Below the pieces are notes generated by a model. It was not told the DNA's origin. It ran no database searches and was given only the letters and a program-made list of their open reading frames with translations. Shown here piece by piece: positions 24,000-37,500 of a stretch of DNA of 64,000 nt. Every line of letters starts with the position of its first letter. The stretch's first letter is position 1. The translations under genes were made by a program, and so were the position numbers. Origin of the DNA: Lolium rigidum (Eukaryota > Streptophyta > Magnoliopsida > Poales > Poaceae); assembly GCF_022539505.1 (NCBI RefSeq), contig NC_061514.1, positions 216,217,837-216,281,836 on the forward strand, given 5' to 3'.

Positions 24000-24940
24000 T
24001 ACCAATTGATAGATGAGTTAACTTGGCTTCATGGAAAAAAATAATGTCATGTAAATGAGTTAACTTGGCTTTCCTACCCTTGAATCCATAGGAGTAGTAT
24101 AATAATCAACCGAGTTTTTTAACCAACATGTCTGTCACTTACGTGTGGTGCCCATGCGTGAGGTCCCACACTTCAGTGAGCACAAGCCAAGTGCGGTAGG
24201 TACGCAAACTCATCAGGATGCGTACTGGAAGTCTCTGGGTCCTTCAGGATTCGGTTGTCCCTCTCACAAAAAAAAAATTCTCTCATTCTCGTCCTCGCTC
24301 GACTCGCTCGCTCGCACCTCCTGCTCACTAACAAAACCTGCAGAACAGTCAACATCATCACCCGAAAAAGGGCAGACACCATAATTCTCTCCCTTCTTCT
24401 CTCCTTCCGAGTGATCCCTCTTCCTCCGAGTTTCACTCGACGGGCAAACACACGTGTGCTGCATAGTAATAATATGAAATTAGAAAATCGACCTACGAAT
24501 CTATGATTAAATAGGTTAATCTAGGGTTTTTCCCACTACTACAGATCAAGTTCAAAAATATCCAACTACTGGTTCGATTTCGGACTACTAATATAAAATT
24601 AAATAAGTTGAACTAGTATTCCTCTAAAAAATTCATTTTGGTATGCATTGTTTTATACTTTTCATAGCTATAGTGCATCACAAATTCATGATTTCATGCT
24701 TTGCTTTGCCAATTTCGATTTTTTCTAACCACCTTCTCTTTGATTTCAAATTTAGGTCAAACTATTGGTGCCTGGTATGTGTTCTACTTGAATTGGATGC
24801 TTGCGTGTGCACATGTTTTGCCATTGTTTTGGGCTTCCACACATCTTTGGGGCATCCAAGTATTTAAGTTACCTTGTGTTTTCTTGAATTGTAATTCATG
24901 TACCATTCCTCCCAATTTGTATGCCCATTTGAATTTGGTC
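24000..24940 (+). repeat. Non-satellite spacer inside the array, copy 1
   Basis: This segment is unrelated to the monomer and embedded between satellite units. It is almost identical to 41953-42893, a constant 17953 bp away. It contains a CT-rich stretch with CTCGCTCGACTCGCTCGCTC and an AT-rich second half. Open frames in it are repeated in both copies but show no domain. Part of it (ACTACAGATCAAGTTCAAAAA) also occurs at 59567, outside the CACTA element. Confidence 0.8.
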
Positions 24941-26452
24941 AAATCATAAGTTTGACCAAGATTTGAACAAGTTTAAAACATGAAAATGAAAAGGTAAGCC
25001 CGGATCCTTCTTAGTCACTCTAGAATGAAGCTTTTGGGAGGTTTTTGAAATTTCCATGTTTGAAACACAAAACCACTTCTCTTCGTGCTTGACTTTATAA
25101 GACAGAGTTTAGGGTTAGGGGGTAGATACATGATTTCTTGTTTGAATATGTTTAGACCTTGTTTATCAACTTGAATGATTACTATATGTGACATGAGAAT
25201 ACTATGTGCTTTGGTTTTCATTTTTTTGATTTTTTCTGAATTTTTATGTCCATTTGATCTTGGTCAAATCCTAGGTTTAACCAAGATTTAAACAAGTTTA
25301 TAACATGAAACTAAAAAGGTAAGCCTACATCCTTCTTAGTCACTAAAAAATGAATCTTTTGGGAAGGTTTTTGAAAATTCCATGTTTGAAATCCAAAACG
25401 ACTTCTCTTCGTGCTTGACTTCATAAGACAAAGTTTAGGGTTAGGGGTAGATACATGATTTTTTTCTGGTTTGAATATGTCTAGACCTTGTTTATCAACA
25501 CTTGTGTGCTTACTATATGACGTAAGAAGGCTCTATGTTCTTTGGTTTTTCATTTTTTTGAATTTTTATGCCCATTTGAATCTTGGTCAAATCCTAGGTA
25601 CGGTTTGACCAAGATTTGAACAAGTTTAAAACATGCAAATAAAAGGTAATCCCGACCTGGATCCTTTAGTTAATCTAAAATGAAGCTTTTGGGGGTTCTT
25701 CAAATTTCCATGTTTGAAACCCAAATAAACCACTTCTCTTCATGCATGCTTGACTTCGTAAGATAGAGTTTAGGGTTAGGGGTAGATACGTACATGATTT
25801 TTCTAAGTATTTTTATGCCCATTCGAATCTTGGTCAAATCCTAAGTTTGACCAAGATTAGAACAAGTTTAAAACATGAAAATGAAAAGGTATGCATGTAT
25901 CCTTCTTAGTCACTCTAAAATGAAGCTTTTGGGAGGTTTTTGAAATTTCCATGTTTGAAACCCAAAACCACTTTTCTTCATCCTTGATCGACTTCATAAG
26001 ACAGAGTTTAGGTTTAGGGGTAGATACATGATTTGTCTGGTTTGAAAATGTTTAGATCTTGTTTATCAACTTGAATGCTTACTATATGACATGAGAATAC
26101 TATCTGCTTTGGTTTTCATTTTTTCTATTTTTACTGAATTTTTATGCCCATTTGATCTTGGTCAAATCCTAGGTTTAACCAAGATTTAATTAAACAAGTT
26201 TAAAACATGAAAATGAAAAGGTAAGCATGCATCGATCCTTCTTAGTCACTCCAAAGTGAAGCTTTTGGGAAGTAAATGAAATTTCCATGTTTGAAACCCA
26301 AAACGACTTCTCTTCGTGCTTGATCGACACTTCAGAAGACAAAGTTTAGGGTTAGTGGTAGAAATATGATCGATTTCTCTGGTTTGAATATGTCTAGACC
26401 ATGTTTATCAACATGAGTGCTTACTATATGACATAAGAAGGCTATATATGTG

Positions 26453-29400
26453 CTTTTGTTTTTCATTTTTTTTTGAATTTTTATGCCCATTTGAATCTTG
26501 GTCAAATCCTAGGTACGATTTGACCAAGATTTGAACGAGTTTAAAACATGCAAATAAAAGGTAATCCCGACCTGGATCCTTTAGTCAATCTAAAATGATG
26601 CTTTTGGGGGTTCTTCAAATTTCCATGTTTGAAACCCAAATAAACCACTTCTCTTCATGCTTGACTTCGTAAGATAGAGTTTAGGGTTAGGGGTAGATAC
26701 GTACATGATTTTTCTAAGTATTTTTATGCCCATTTGAATCTTGGTCAAATCCTAAGTTTGACCAAGATTGGAACAAGTTTAAAACATGAAAATGAAAAGG
26801 TATGCATGGATCCTTCTTAGTCACTCTAAAATGAAGCTTTTGGGAGGTTTTTGAAATTTCCATGTTTGAAACCCAAAACCACTTCTCTTCATCCTTGATC
26901 GACTTCATAAGACGAGTTTAGGTTTAGGCGTAGATACATGATTTTTCTGGTTTGAAAATGTTTAGACGACCTTGTTTATCAACTTGAATGCTTACTATAT
27001 GACATAAGAATACTATGTGCTTTGGTTTTCATTTTTTCTATTTTTACTGAATTTTTATGCCCATTTGATCTTGGTCAAATCCTAGGTTTAACCAAGATTT
27101 AATTAAACAAGTTTAAAACATGAAAATGAAAAGGTAAGCATGCATCGATCCTTCTTAGTCACTCCAAAGTGAAGCTTTTGGGAAGTTTTTGAAATTTCCA
27201 TGTTTGAAACCCAAAACGACTTCTCTTCGTGCTTGATCGACACTTCAGAAGACAAAGTTTAGGGTTAGTGGTAGATATATGATCGATTTCTCTGGTTTGA
27301 ATATGTGTAGACCATGTTTATCAACTTGAGTGCTTACTATATGACATAAGAAGGCTATATATGTGCTTTGGTTTTTCATTTTTTTTGAATTTTTATGCCC
27401 ATTTGAATCTTGGTCAAATCCTAAGTTTGACCTAGATTTGAACAAGTTTAAAACATGAAAATGAAAAGGGTAAGCCTGGATCCTTTTTAGTCACTCTAAA
27501 ATGAAGCTTTTGGGAGGTTTTTGAAATTTCCATGTTTGAAACCCAAAACCACTTCTCTTCATGCTTGACTTTACAAGACAGAGTTTATGGTTAGGGGTAG
27601 ATACATGATTCGTCTGTTTTAAATATTTCTAGACCTTGTTTATCAACTCGAATGTCTTACTATATGACATAAGAAGACCATGCGCTTTGGTTTTTTTTTG
27701 AATTCTTATGCCCATTTGAATCTCTTGGTCAAATCCTAGCTAGGTTTGACCAAGATTTAAACAAGATTAACACATGAAAATGAAAAGGTAAGCTTGTATC
27801 CTTCTTAGTCACTCTAAAACGAAGCTTTTGGGAGGTTTTTGAAATTTCCATGTTTGAAACACAAAACCACTTATCTTCATGCTTGACTTCATAAGACAGA
27901 GTTTAGGGTTAGGGGGTAGATACATGATTTGTCTTGTTTGAATATGTTTAGACCTTGTTTATCAACTTGAATGCTTACTATATGTGACATGAGAATACTA
28001 TGTGCTTTGGTTTTCATTTTTTTGATTTTTTTTAAATTTTGATGCACATTTGAATCTTTGTCAAATCCTAGGTTTGACCAAGATTTAAACAAGTATAAAA
28101 CATGAAAATGAAAAGGGGAAGCATGTATCCTTCTTATAGTCACTCTAAAATGAAATTTTTGGGATTTCTTGAAATTTTCATGTTTGAAACCCAAAACCAC
28201 TTCTCTTCATGCTTGAGTTCATAAGATAGAGTTTAGGGGCTAGGGGGTAGATACATGATTTGCCTAGGTTTGAATATGTCCAAACCTTTTTTATCAACTT
28301 GACTGCTTACTATATGACATAAGAAGACTATATTCTTTTGTTTTTCATTTTTCTTATTTTTTTTTTAATTTTATGCCCATTTGAATCTTTTGGTCAAATC
28401 ATAGGTGTAATTTGACACACAGATTTAAACAAGTTTAAAATATGAAAATGAAAAGGTGGTAAGCATGCATCCTTCTTATATTAGTCACTCTAAAATGAAG
28501 CTTTTGGGAGGTTTTTGAAATTTCCATGTTTGAAACCCAAAACCACTTCTCTTCATGTTGTTGACTTCATAAGATAGAGTTTAGGGGTTAGGGGTGTAGA
28601 TACATGATTTGTCTTGTTTGAATATGTCTCTAGACCTTGTTTATCAACTTTAATGCTTACTATATGACATAAGAAAACTTTGTGCTTTAATTTGGTTTTT
28701 AATTTTTCTAATTTTTTTTTTGAATTTTGATGCACATTTTGAATCTTGGTCAAATCCTAGGTTTGACCAAGATTTAAACAAGTATAAAACATGAAAATGA
28801 AAAGGGGACCATGTATCCTTGTTTAGACCTTGTTTATCAACTTGAATGCTTACTATATGACATAAGAATACTATGTGCTTTGGTTTTCATTTTTTTGACC
28901 AAGATTTGAACATGTTTAAAACATGAAAATAAAAGGTAAGCATGGATCCTTCTTAGTCACTCTAAAATGAAGCTTTTGGGAGGTTTTTGAAATTTCCATG
29001 TTTGAAACCCAAAACCACTTCTCTTCATCCTTGATCGACTTCATAAGACAGAGTTTAGGTTTAGGGGTAGATACATGATTTGTCTGGTTTGAAAATGTTT
29101 AGACCTTGTTTATCAACTTGAATGCTTACTATATGACATAAGAATACTATGTGCTTTGGTTTTCATTTTTTCTATTTTTACTGAAATTTTATGCCCATTT
29201 GATCTTGGTTAAATCCTAGGTTTAACCAAGATTTAATTAAACAAGTTTAAAAGATGAAAATGAAAAGGTAAACATGCATCGATCCTTCTTAGTCACTCCA
29301 AAGTGAAGCTTTTGGGAAGTAAATGAAATTTCCATGTTTGAAACCCAAAACGACTTCTCTTCGTGCTTGATCGACACTTCAGAAGACAAAGTTTAGGGTT

Positions 29401-29498
29401 AGTGGTAGATATATGATCGATTTCTCTAGTTTGAATATGTCTAGACCATGTTTATCAACATGAGTGCTTACTATATGACATAAGAAGGCTATATATGT
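26453..29498 (+). repeat. Higher-order repeat copy A (about 3.05 kb)
   Basis: About nine diverged monomers form a unit that recurs at 34586-37630 and 37631-40676. Diagnostic variants keep the same order: GGTACGATTTGACC, the AATTAAAC-bearing monomer, the CTTCTTATAGTCACTC monomer, and the truncated GGGGACCATG monomer. The copy is cut near its end by the retrotransposon insertion. Confidence 0.75.
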
Positions 29499-30136
29499 TG
29501 ATGCGGCCTAAGGCCACGTCGGTTGCCCGATCTCACGAATTGACCGAGGGAAAGGCGGGGGAGAGGAAGAACACGAAGAACACGGCGAAGAACGCGATGA
29601 ACACACGCAAACACAAACCAACCCGATACAATTCCGGTTTACTCCCGATAGCCCGAACCACTATCCCGATAGAATCTCTCAAGGGAGAGACACGCGGTAG
29701 AATCCCCGAGAGGAAGATCGGTATACGATCGGTAGAATCACACGAGTGAGAGACCGGTGGTAGAATCACAAGTGTGAGAGACTAATCATATAAGGAGTGC
29801 CTTGTACAATAGATTATGGTAATCTAAGGAGGGGGTTTCCCTAATCCCAAAGGGATGGTGGAGGCATGAGCCTAATTCTCACAAGTTCATTCCTTACCTA
29901 ATGAAGGGGGAGGTGGGAGCCTATATATAGGGAGCCACTAAAGGAGGGGTAGTTTAGGCATACAAGGGGATACATGGGCCTTGGCCCGAATTGACTTGTG
30001 GCGGTCGCCTTCTCTCCTAGGCGATCGGGCGCTCTTCTTCCTTCTTCTCTTCCATGCCTCCGTGACCTCGGCCTTGAGTGTGGTTCTTGTCGTTGAAGCA
30101 CATGATGAAGCGAAGACCGTAGGTCGGGCTACATCA
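29499..30136 (-). repeat. 3' LTR of the non-autonomous element
   Basis: This 638-bp TG...CA repeat is nearly identical to 33946-34580. On the minus strand the adjacent AAGTGGGGGAGA (30137-30149) is the polypurine tract. Confidence 0.9.
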
Positions 30137-31758
30137 TCTCCCCCACTTGAAAAAGAGTCGTCCTCGACGATGAGTCTTCGTGAACGTGTAGAGGAGGTAG
30201 ATGACACCAACGCTTGAATGTCCCTTCACTTGTCAAGAGCCCTATGAATAGCACAAGAAAAGCAAAGGAGCAATCAAAGCGTAGCCAAAGTTCAATGGAT
30301 TTAGGAAGAGGGCGCAAGTAGAAGGAGGTCACCTTATCAAAGTGTCGGTGTGCTCTCATTGAGAGGTCTTGTGTAGTGGAAGTGTGCGGGCAAAACCACT
30401 CATTGGAGCTCACGTGTATCATGCTCTCAAGAGCTCTTTTTGTCAACTCGTGCTCAATCGAGGTTGACATTGGAGTGTGGGTACCTACACACATGTTAGA
30501 CAACAAGAACAATGTGTGTGCATGGTATATGAACACATCATCCATCATGATGCGCCATTTCTTTTGCACATCACCATTAGCGGTAAGCAAGATATTATAG
30601 TACACATGGTGAATATGCGGGAAAAACTTAGGAACATGCTCAACATGGATAGGTGCAAAGTCTCCAAAAGGTGAGAGAGCTATGGGGGCAATCTCATTCA
30701 CAAGCATATGAACATCATTGCAAACCAAGCATTGGAAAGAGAAAGTATTCAACATTTTGGTTGCATTAATGGGAGAATATTGCAAGCATGTAGCACAAAA
30801 CATGTTCAACATTTGATCATTGTTGTCGACAAACCTAGGGAAAGAGCAATTGTTCGGCACGGTTGTCACAACACAAGCATCATTATCAACATTGCAAGCA
30901 ATACATGGGAAAGAGAAATTGTTCGACATATTGCAAGCAATAGGATAGAAATCGAAACACTCATAGCATGGCATGGTCAAAGTGTCACAAGCAACTACTT
31001 CCACATGATCAACAATGGCACAAGTATCACAAGGGAAAGTGAAAGAAGCATATGACATAGCAATAGGATCATCCAACTCATGCAAGCACTCACAAATCAT
31101 CATGTCCACTAGTGGGATCATGGCATCATCAACACCCATATAGGTACCTTTGTAGTCCCGCTCATATGAGGTAGGTGTTGTGGAAGAGGTAGGCTCGATG
31201 TGGCCTCCATGTTCATCTTCAAGTAAGCATGGTGTGATATCATCATCTTCATGCACCATGTACATCTTCTCCATGATCGGCGTCTCGTCATCCATGGTAC
31301 CTAATGAGACACAAGAGAACACACTAGAGGTAGAGGGTAAGTTGTTAGAACTTGAAATGGCCTCACATGACCTATCAACTACCACTCTCATCTCACTTGG
31401 TGTATCGCTCATGCTCTCGAAGTGGAGGCACTTCAAGCTCACATATGGTGGAATCGCTCATCTCACATATAGTGGAGTCGCTCATCTCACATATAGTGGA
31501 GTCCCTCATCTCCATGGCAATGGCGTCGTCGATGTCCGAGCAACCTAGCAAAGAGGAAGACAACACAAGAGGAGTAGAGGTTAAGTTGTTAGAAATCAAA
31601 ACATCCTCACTCGACTCATGGTGTGTATCACTCTTGCTCTCAAGGTGTTTGAAGTAGGATTTGCACTCGGCTTTGTCTTGGAGGGTCATTTTTGCCTCTC
31701 GAGCATCTAGCTCGGCGAAGTATGCTCTCATCTCGGCTTGCTCTTGTGGGGTCATCAT
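30129..31758 (-). pseudogene. Cys-rich internal ORF of a non-autonomous retrotransposon, frameshifted
   Basis: An upstream frame (31758-31393) begins MMTPQEQAEMRAYFAELDAR and contains three 8-residue repeats of the type MSDSTICE (24-bp DNA repeats at 31456-31510). The coding continues in another frame from about 31442 to a stop at 30129, just inside the LTR. The second part has many paired cysteines (FPCIACN, FSFQCLVC, CATCLQY), then MDDVFIYHAHTLFLL and a hydrophobic stretch (SFAFLVLFIGLL). The first part is partly duplicated in the second. No gag, protease or polymerase motif is seen. A similar module, DDIYIYHAYTLSLL, ends the 615-residue ORF at 54830. Function is unknown. Confidence 0.6.
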
Positions 31759-31759
31759 G

Positions 31760-33930
31760 TATATCTCACTAGGATAGGTGTATATGTATGGTGGAAGGAA
31801 AACTACACAAGTATCCCACCTTTCAAGATAGTATCGGAAAAATGGTTCAAGTCAAGAGCAAAGTCGAAATGTATCGGGGTTACTCACACACACACTCAAA
31901 GCACACGCAAAAGGCTAAGAAACACTATATGTGGTGGGTAAGGGGTGGATAGCAAACGAAAAAGATCAACGGAAAAGTCTATTGTCAAATGTGGGTAAGA
32001 TCCAAAGTCAAATGTCAAAAGTGGTGATCTATGTCAAGGAAACACGGAAACACACACAACGGAGATGCAATGGGGTTAGCGCGACCAAGGAAGTGAGCAA
32101 GTGATAAAGATGGTCCTAACGAAGACTATATGCTCGATGTCACGCCAACACAAGAGAGACCGTAGCTCGGTTGCATAAGAGGGAAGCAACAAGATTTGCA
32201 CAAATGCCACTCTTCTCTTTCTCTCTTTGCGCTTAGAAGCTTTGGACTCCTTTGTATCGGTGGCACACACACTTTTTTTTTTCTATTTTTTTTCCTTTTC
32301 TTTTTTTTTCACTTTTTTTTTGTCTATGCTTAGAAGCTTTCTTTTTCTCTATGTCACACTTTTCTTCTTTTGTGTATCTTTCTCACCGAGCTTGCTTCGG
32401 AGCTTCGCTCAACACAACGCACACACACAAACCCTCTCACGGTCGTGACACTTGTGCAATGCTTCGCAACACTCGGAAAGCCACTCTCAATGGGATAGGT
32501 ACGCAAAGGAAGAAAACGGGCTACAAGGGGTAGGGGAGGCAAGTTATACCTATTGACGTTAGGCGGTGTCAAGCACACGAACTTGCGAAGTTGTCGACGA
32601 TGTCGGTGTCGAAGTTGCGCCGGAATCCGGGGTGCCGAAGGTTTCGCCGCGGTGTTGATGTAGACGCGGAAGCTTGGTAGACAATCCTTGCACTCCAAAA
32701 CGGAAACCGGGCAAAATAAGTCAATGCCCGAAAATTTGGGTCACGACGAGCGATCGAAGGTGTCAAAATTTTGGAGTCGGAAAATTTCGGAAATGGTGTC
32801 AAAATTAGAGTCAATATGAAAGGGGGTAACTGTGAAAATTTGGGGTCAAACGGGCGTCGGAAAGTTGTCAAAATTTGGAGCAAAAAGTGGAGTCAAAGTG
32901 TGGACGAAATCGTCAGTCAGGCCGGTCAAACCGGATTCGGGACTGGCCCGGTCCGGACCGGATCTGGGACCGGATAGGCCCCTGGATTGGGCCCGGATGG
33001 CACCGGTCTGAGCCCCGGTCGCAAACCGGATCGTCCGGTCAGAAATTCGGTTGATCCGGGTCCTGGACCGGACGTAGGCACGCGATGAAGGAGCGTGAGC
33101 GCGCGGTGGTGCTTGGTACGAGCGGCTTTGAGCGGAGCCAGGGGCGATGGTGGCGCGTGGTGGTGGTTGCAGCGCAGGCGGGGCGGGCAGATCGTGGCGA
33201 GGTGGGCCAGGAGGGGTGCGGTGTTGCAGGTCGCGCGGGCGGGAGCGCGCTGCTGGCGACGCGGCTTGGCCGGCGGCAGGGCGGGCGCGCGTTGGGGCGA
33301 GGAGGATGCGGGGCGGCCTGGCCTTGGCCGTGGAGGGCTGCAGCGAGCGGGAGTTGAGCGGGGGCAGGAGCAGCGCGTGCAGCGCGGATGCGGGCGGGGC
33401 ACAGGGCGGAAGCTTGCCGTAGGCGGGGCACAGGCGGCCTGATGGTTGACGCGGGGCGGGCCTGTGCGTGGCTTGGCGCGAGGGGAGGCGAGCCTGACGG
33501 TGGGCGGCTAGCGCCTGCTGCTGTGCTTGGCGGGAGAGTAGCAGGCGCGAGCTGGGCGGGTGCTGCTGCTCAGATTGATGCGATGGGAGCGGAAGCTGCT
33601 GCTGCGCTGCGTGGTGGCCGGCCGACCGGCCGTGAGCGAGGATGTGGAGTGGACCAATTTGAGTCTCCTCGAACTGTTCTTCCACCAAGAACACGAACAG
33701 CAGAACGGCTCGGAAATCCGTCGATTTGAGGCGAAATAGATGGAATTGGACAACGAAAATTTGTGAGGATGTAGATCAACACTAGAGACAATAGATCTGT
33801 GGACCAAAACCACAAAAAACGCAACAAATCCGGAGATCAATTTTCGAGCTATTTTTTGGGGCAAATTTTTTTTTGGGAAAATTTTTGGGCGAAATTGGTG
33901 AAATTGGGTGGTCAAATTCGTGGCAACCTT
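31760..33930 (-). other. Leader of the non-autonomous element
   Basis: This is the non-coding 5' internal region. It holds a long pyrimidine run (32270-32370), a CCGGT-rich patch (32925-33070) with the palindrome CCGGTCCGGACCGG at 32948, and a very GC-rich stretch to about 33620. Open frames in the GC-rich part are proline/alanine/arginine-rich on both strands and are compositional artefacts. Confidence 0.6.
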
Positions 33931-33943
33931 TGCTCTGATACCA
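33931..33943 (-). promoter_or_regulatory. Primer binding site (initiator Met-tRNA)
   Basis: The minus strand reads TGGTATCAGAGCA two bases inside the 5' LTR, the standard plant site complementary to the 3' end of initiator methionine tRNA. Confidence 0.9.
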
Positions 33944-33945
33944 TA

Positions 33946-34580
33946 TGATGCGGCCTAAGGCCACGTGGGTTGCCCGATCTCACGAATTGACCGAGGGAAA
34001 GGCGGGGGAGAGGAAGAACACGAAGAACACGGCGAAGAACGCGATGAACACACGAAACACAAACCAACCCGATACAATTCCGGTTTACTCCCGATAGCCC
34101 GAACCACTATCCCGATAGAATCTCTCAAGGGAGAGACACGCGGTAGAATCCCCGAGAGGAAGATCGGTATACGATCGGTAGAATCACACGAGTGAGAGAC
34201 CGGTGGTAGAATCACAAGTGTGAGAGACTAATCATATAAGGAGTGCCTTGTACAATAGATTATGGTAATCTAAGGAGGGGTTTCCTAATCCCAAAGGGAT
34301 GGTGGAGGCATGAGCCTAATTCTCACAAGTTCATTCCTTACCTAATGAAGGGGGAGGTGGGAGCCTATATATAGGGAGCCACTAAAGGAGGGGTAGTTTA
34401 GGCATACAAGGGGATACATGGGCCTTGGCCCGAATTGACTTGTGGCGGTCGCCTTCTCTCCTAGGCGATCAGGCGCTCTTCTTCCTTCTTCTCTTCCATG
34501 CCTCCGTGACCTCGGCCTTGAGTGTGGTTCTTGTCGTTGAAGCACATGATGAAGCGAAGACCGTAGGTCGGGCTACATCA
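33946..34580 (-). repeat. 5' LTR of the non-autonomous element
   Basis: This 635-bp repeat is the partner of 29499-30136. It contains TATATATAGG (minus CCTATATATA) near 34365, a plausible TATA region. Confidence 0.9.
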
Positions 34581-34585
34581 TATGT

Positions 34586-37500
34586 GCTTTGGTTTTTCAT
34601 TTTTTTTTGAATTTTTATGCCCATTTGAATCTTGGTCAAATCCTAGGTACGATTTGACCAAGATTTGAACGAGTTTAAAACATGCAAATAAAAGGTAATC
34701 CCGACCTGGATCCTTTAGTCAATCTAAAATGAAGCTTTTGGGGGGTTCTTCAAATTTCCATGGTTGAAACCCAAATAAACCACTTCTCTTCATGCTTGAC
34801 TTCGTAAGATAGAGTTTAGGGTTAGGGGTAGATACGTACATGATTTTTCTAAGTATTTTTATGCCCATTTGAATCTTGGTCAAATCCTAAGTTTGACCAA
34901 GATTTGAACAAGTTTAAAACATGAAAATGAAAAGGTATGCATGGATCCTTCTTAGTCACTCTAAAATGAAGCTTTTGGGAGGTTTTTGAAATTTCCATGT
35001 TTGAAACCCAAAACCACTTCTCTTCATCCTTGATCGACTTCATAAGACAGAGTTTAGGTTTAGGGGTAGATACATGATTTTTCTGGTTTGAAAATGTTTA
35101 GACGACCTTGTTTATCAACTTGAATGCTTACTATATGACATAAGAATACTATGTGCTTTGGTTTTCATTTTTTCTATTTTTAATGAATTTTTATGCCCAT
35201 TTGATCTTGGTCAAATCCTAGGTTTAACCAAGATTTAATTAAACAAGTTTAAAACATGAAAATGAAAAGGTAAGCGTGCATCGATCCTTCTTAGTCACTC
35301 CAAAGTGAAGCTTTTGGGAAGTTTTTGAAATTTCCATGTTTGAAACCCAAAACGACTTCTCTTCGTGCTTGATCGACACTTCGAGAAGACAAAGTTTAGG
35401 GTTAGTTGTAGATATATGATCGATTTCTCTCGGTTTGAATATGTGTAGACCATGTTTATCAACTTGAGTGCTTACTATATGACATAAGAAGGCTATATAT
35501 GTGCTTTGGTTTTTCATTTTTTTTGAATTTTTATGCCCATTTGAATCTTGGTCAAATCCTAAGTTTGACCTAGATTTGAACAAGTTTAAAACATGAAAAT
35601 GAAAAGGGTAAGCCCGGATCCTTTTTAGTCACTCTAAAATGAAGCTTTTGGGAGGTTTTTGAAATTTCCATGTTTGAAACCCAAAACCACTTCTCTTCAT
35701 GCTTGACTTTACAAGACAGAGTTTATGGTTAGGGGGTAGATACATGATTCGTCTGTTTTAAATATTTCTAGACCTTGTTTATCAACTCGAATGTCTTACT
35801 ATATGACATAAGAAGACCATGCGCTTTGGTTTTTTTTTGAATTCTTATGCCCATTTGAATCTCTTGGTCAAATCCTAGCTAGGTTTGACCAAGATTTAAA
35901 CAAGATTAACACATGAAAATGAAAAGGTAAGCTTGTATCCTTCTTAGTCACTCTAAAACGAAGCTTTTGGGAGGTTTTTGAAATTTCCATGTTTGAAACA
36001 CAAAACCACTTATCTTCATGCTTGACTTCATAAGACAGAGTTTAGGGTTAGGGGGTAGATACATGATTTGTCTTGTTTGAATATGTTTAGACCTTGTTTA
36101 TCAACTTGAATGCTTACTATATGTGACATGAGAATACTATGTGCTTTGGTTTTCATTTTTTTGATTTTTTTAAAATTTCGATGCACATTTGAATCTTTGT
36201 CAAATCCTAGGTTTGACCAAGATTTAAACAAGTATAAAACATGAAAATGAAAAGGGGAAGCATGTATCCTTCTTATAGTCACTCTAAAATGAAATTTTTG
36301 GGATTTCTTGAAATTTTCATGTTTGAAACCCAAAACCACTTCTCTTCATGCTTGAGTTCATAAGATAGAGTTTAGGGGCTAGGGGGTAGATACATGATTT
36401 GCCTAGGTTTGAATATGTCCAAACCTTTTTTATCAACTTGACTGCTTACTATATGACATAAGAAGACTATATTCTTTTGTTTTTCATTTTTCTTATTTTT
36501 TTTTAATTTTATGCCCATTTGAATCTTTTGGTCAAATCATAGGTGTAATTTGACACACAGATTTAAACAAGTTTAAAATATGAAAATGAAAAGGTGGTAA
36601 GCATGGATCCTTCTTATATTAGTCACTCTAAAATGAAGCTTTTGGGAGGTTTTTGAAATTTCCATGTTTGAAACCCAAAACCACATCTCTTCATGCTCGT
36701 TGACTTCATAAGATAGAGTTTAGGGGTTAGGGTGTAGATACATGATTTGTCTTGTTTGAATATGTGTCTAGACCTTGTTTATCAACTTTAATGCTTACTA
36801 TATGACATAAGAAAACTTTGTGCTTTAATTTGGTTTTTAATTTTTCTAATTTTTTTTGAATTTTGATGCACATTTTGAATCTTGGTCAAATCCTAGGTTT
36901 GACCAAGATTTAAACAAGTATAAAACATGAAAATGAAAAGGGGACCATGTATCCTTGTTTAGACCTTGTTTATCAACTTGAATGCTTACTATATGACATA
37001 AGAATACTATGTGCTTTGGTTTTCATTTTTTTGACCAAGATTTGAACATGTTTAAAACATGAAAATAAAAGGTAAGCATGGATCCTTCTTAGTCACTCTA
37101 AAATGAAGCTTTTGGGAGGTTTTTGAAATTTCCATGTTTGAAACCCAAAACCACTTCTCTTCATCCTTGATCGACTTCATAAGACAGAGTTTAGGTTTAG
37201 GGGTAGATACATGATTTGTCCGGTTTGAAAATGTTTAGACCTTGTTTATCAACTTGAATGCTTACTATATGACATAAGAATACTATGTGCTTTGGTTTTC
37301 ATTTTTTCTATTTTTACTGAAATTTTATGCCCATTTGATCTTGGTTAAATCCTAGGTTTAACCAAGATTTAATTAAACAAGTTTAAAAGATGAAAATGAA
37401 AAGGTAAACATGCATCGATCCTTCTTAGTCACTCCAAAGTGAAGCTTTTGGGAAGTAAATGAAATTTCCATGTTTGAAACCCAAAACGACTTCTCTTCGT

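Larger units (their letters stand above)
20430..29498 (+). repeat. Satellite array, left block (monomer about 335 bp)
   Basis: Tandem monomers are anchored by GATCCTTCTTAGTCACTC at about 330-340-bp spacing (for example 22180, 22517, 22848, 23178). Landmarks in order are GAAGCTTTTGGGAGG, CCATGTTTGAAACCCAAAAC, a telomere-like TTTAGGGTTAGGGG box, TGTTTATCAACTTGA, CTATATGACATAAG, a T-rich run, GCCCATTTGAATC, and the inverted pair CTTGGTCAAA/TTTGACCAAG. Open frames on the minus strand recur with the monomer and are not genes. The block is interrupted by a unique spacer (24000-24940). It ends at a retrotransposon inserted at TATGT (29494-29498). Confidence 0.93.
29499..34580 (-). mobile_element. 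Non-autonomous LTR retrotransposon, TSD TATGT
   Basis: Two LTRs (29499-30136 and 33946-34580) begin TGATG and end CATCA. Perfect TATGT duplications flank the element (29494-29498 and 34581-34585). The polypurine tract and primer site show it runs on the minus strand. By eye the LTRs differ by only about two substitutions and a few one-base indels, so insertion is recent. No reverse transcriptase, RNase H or integrase is present. The only long coding region is 31758-30129, of unknown function. The 5' leader is GC-rich with CCGGTCCGGACCGG-type palindromes. It needs enzymes from another element. Confidence 0.93.

Noticed and set aside
32846..33694. Long Pro/Ala-rich frames on both strands in the retrotransposon leader
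   Set aside because: Stop-poor because of very high GC; they lie between the primer site and the coding region, where leaders are non-coding.
33931..33943. tRNA gene suggested by initiator-Met tRNA similarity
   Set aside because: Only the short primer complement is present next to an LTR; no cloverleaf surrounds it.
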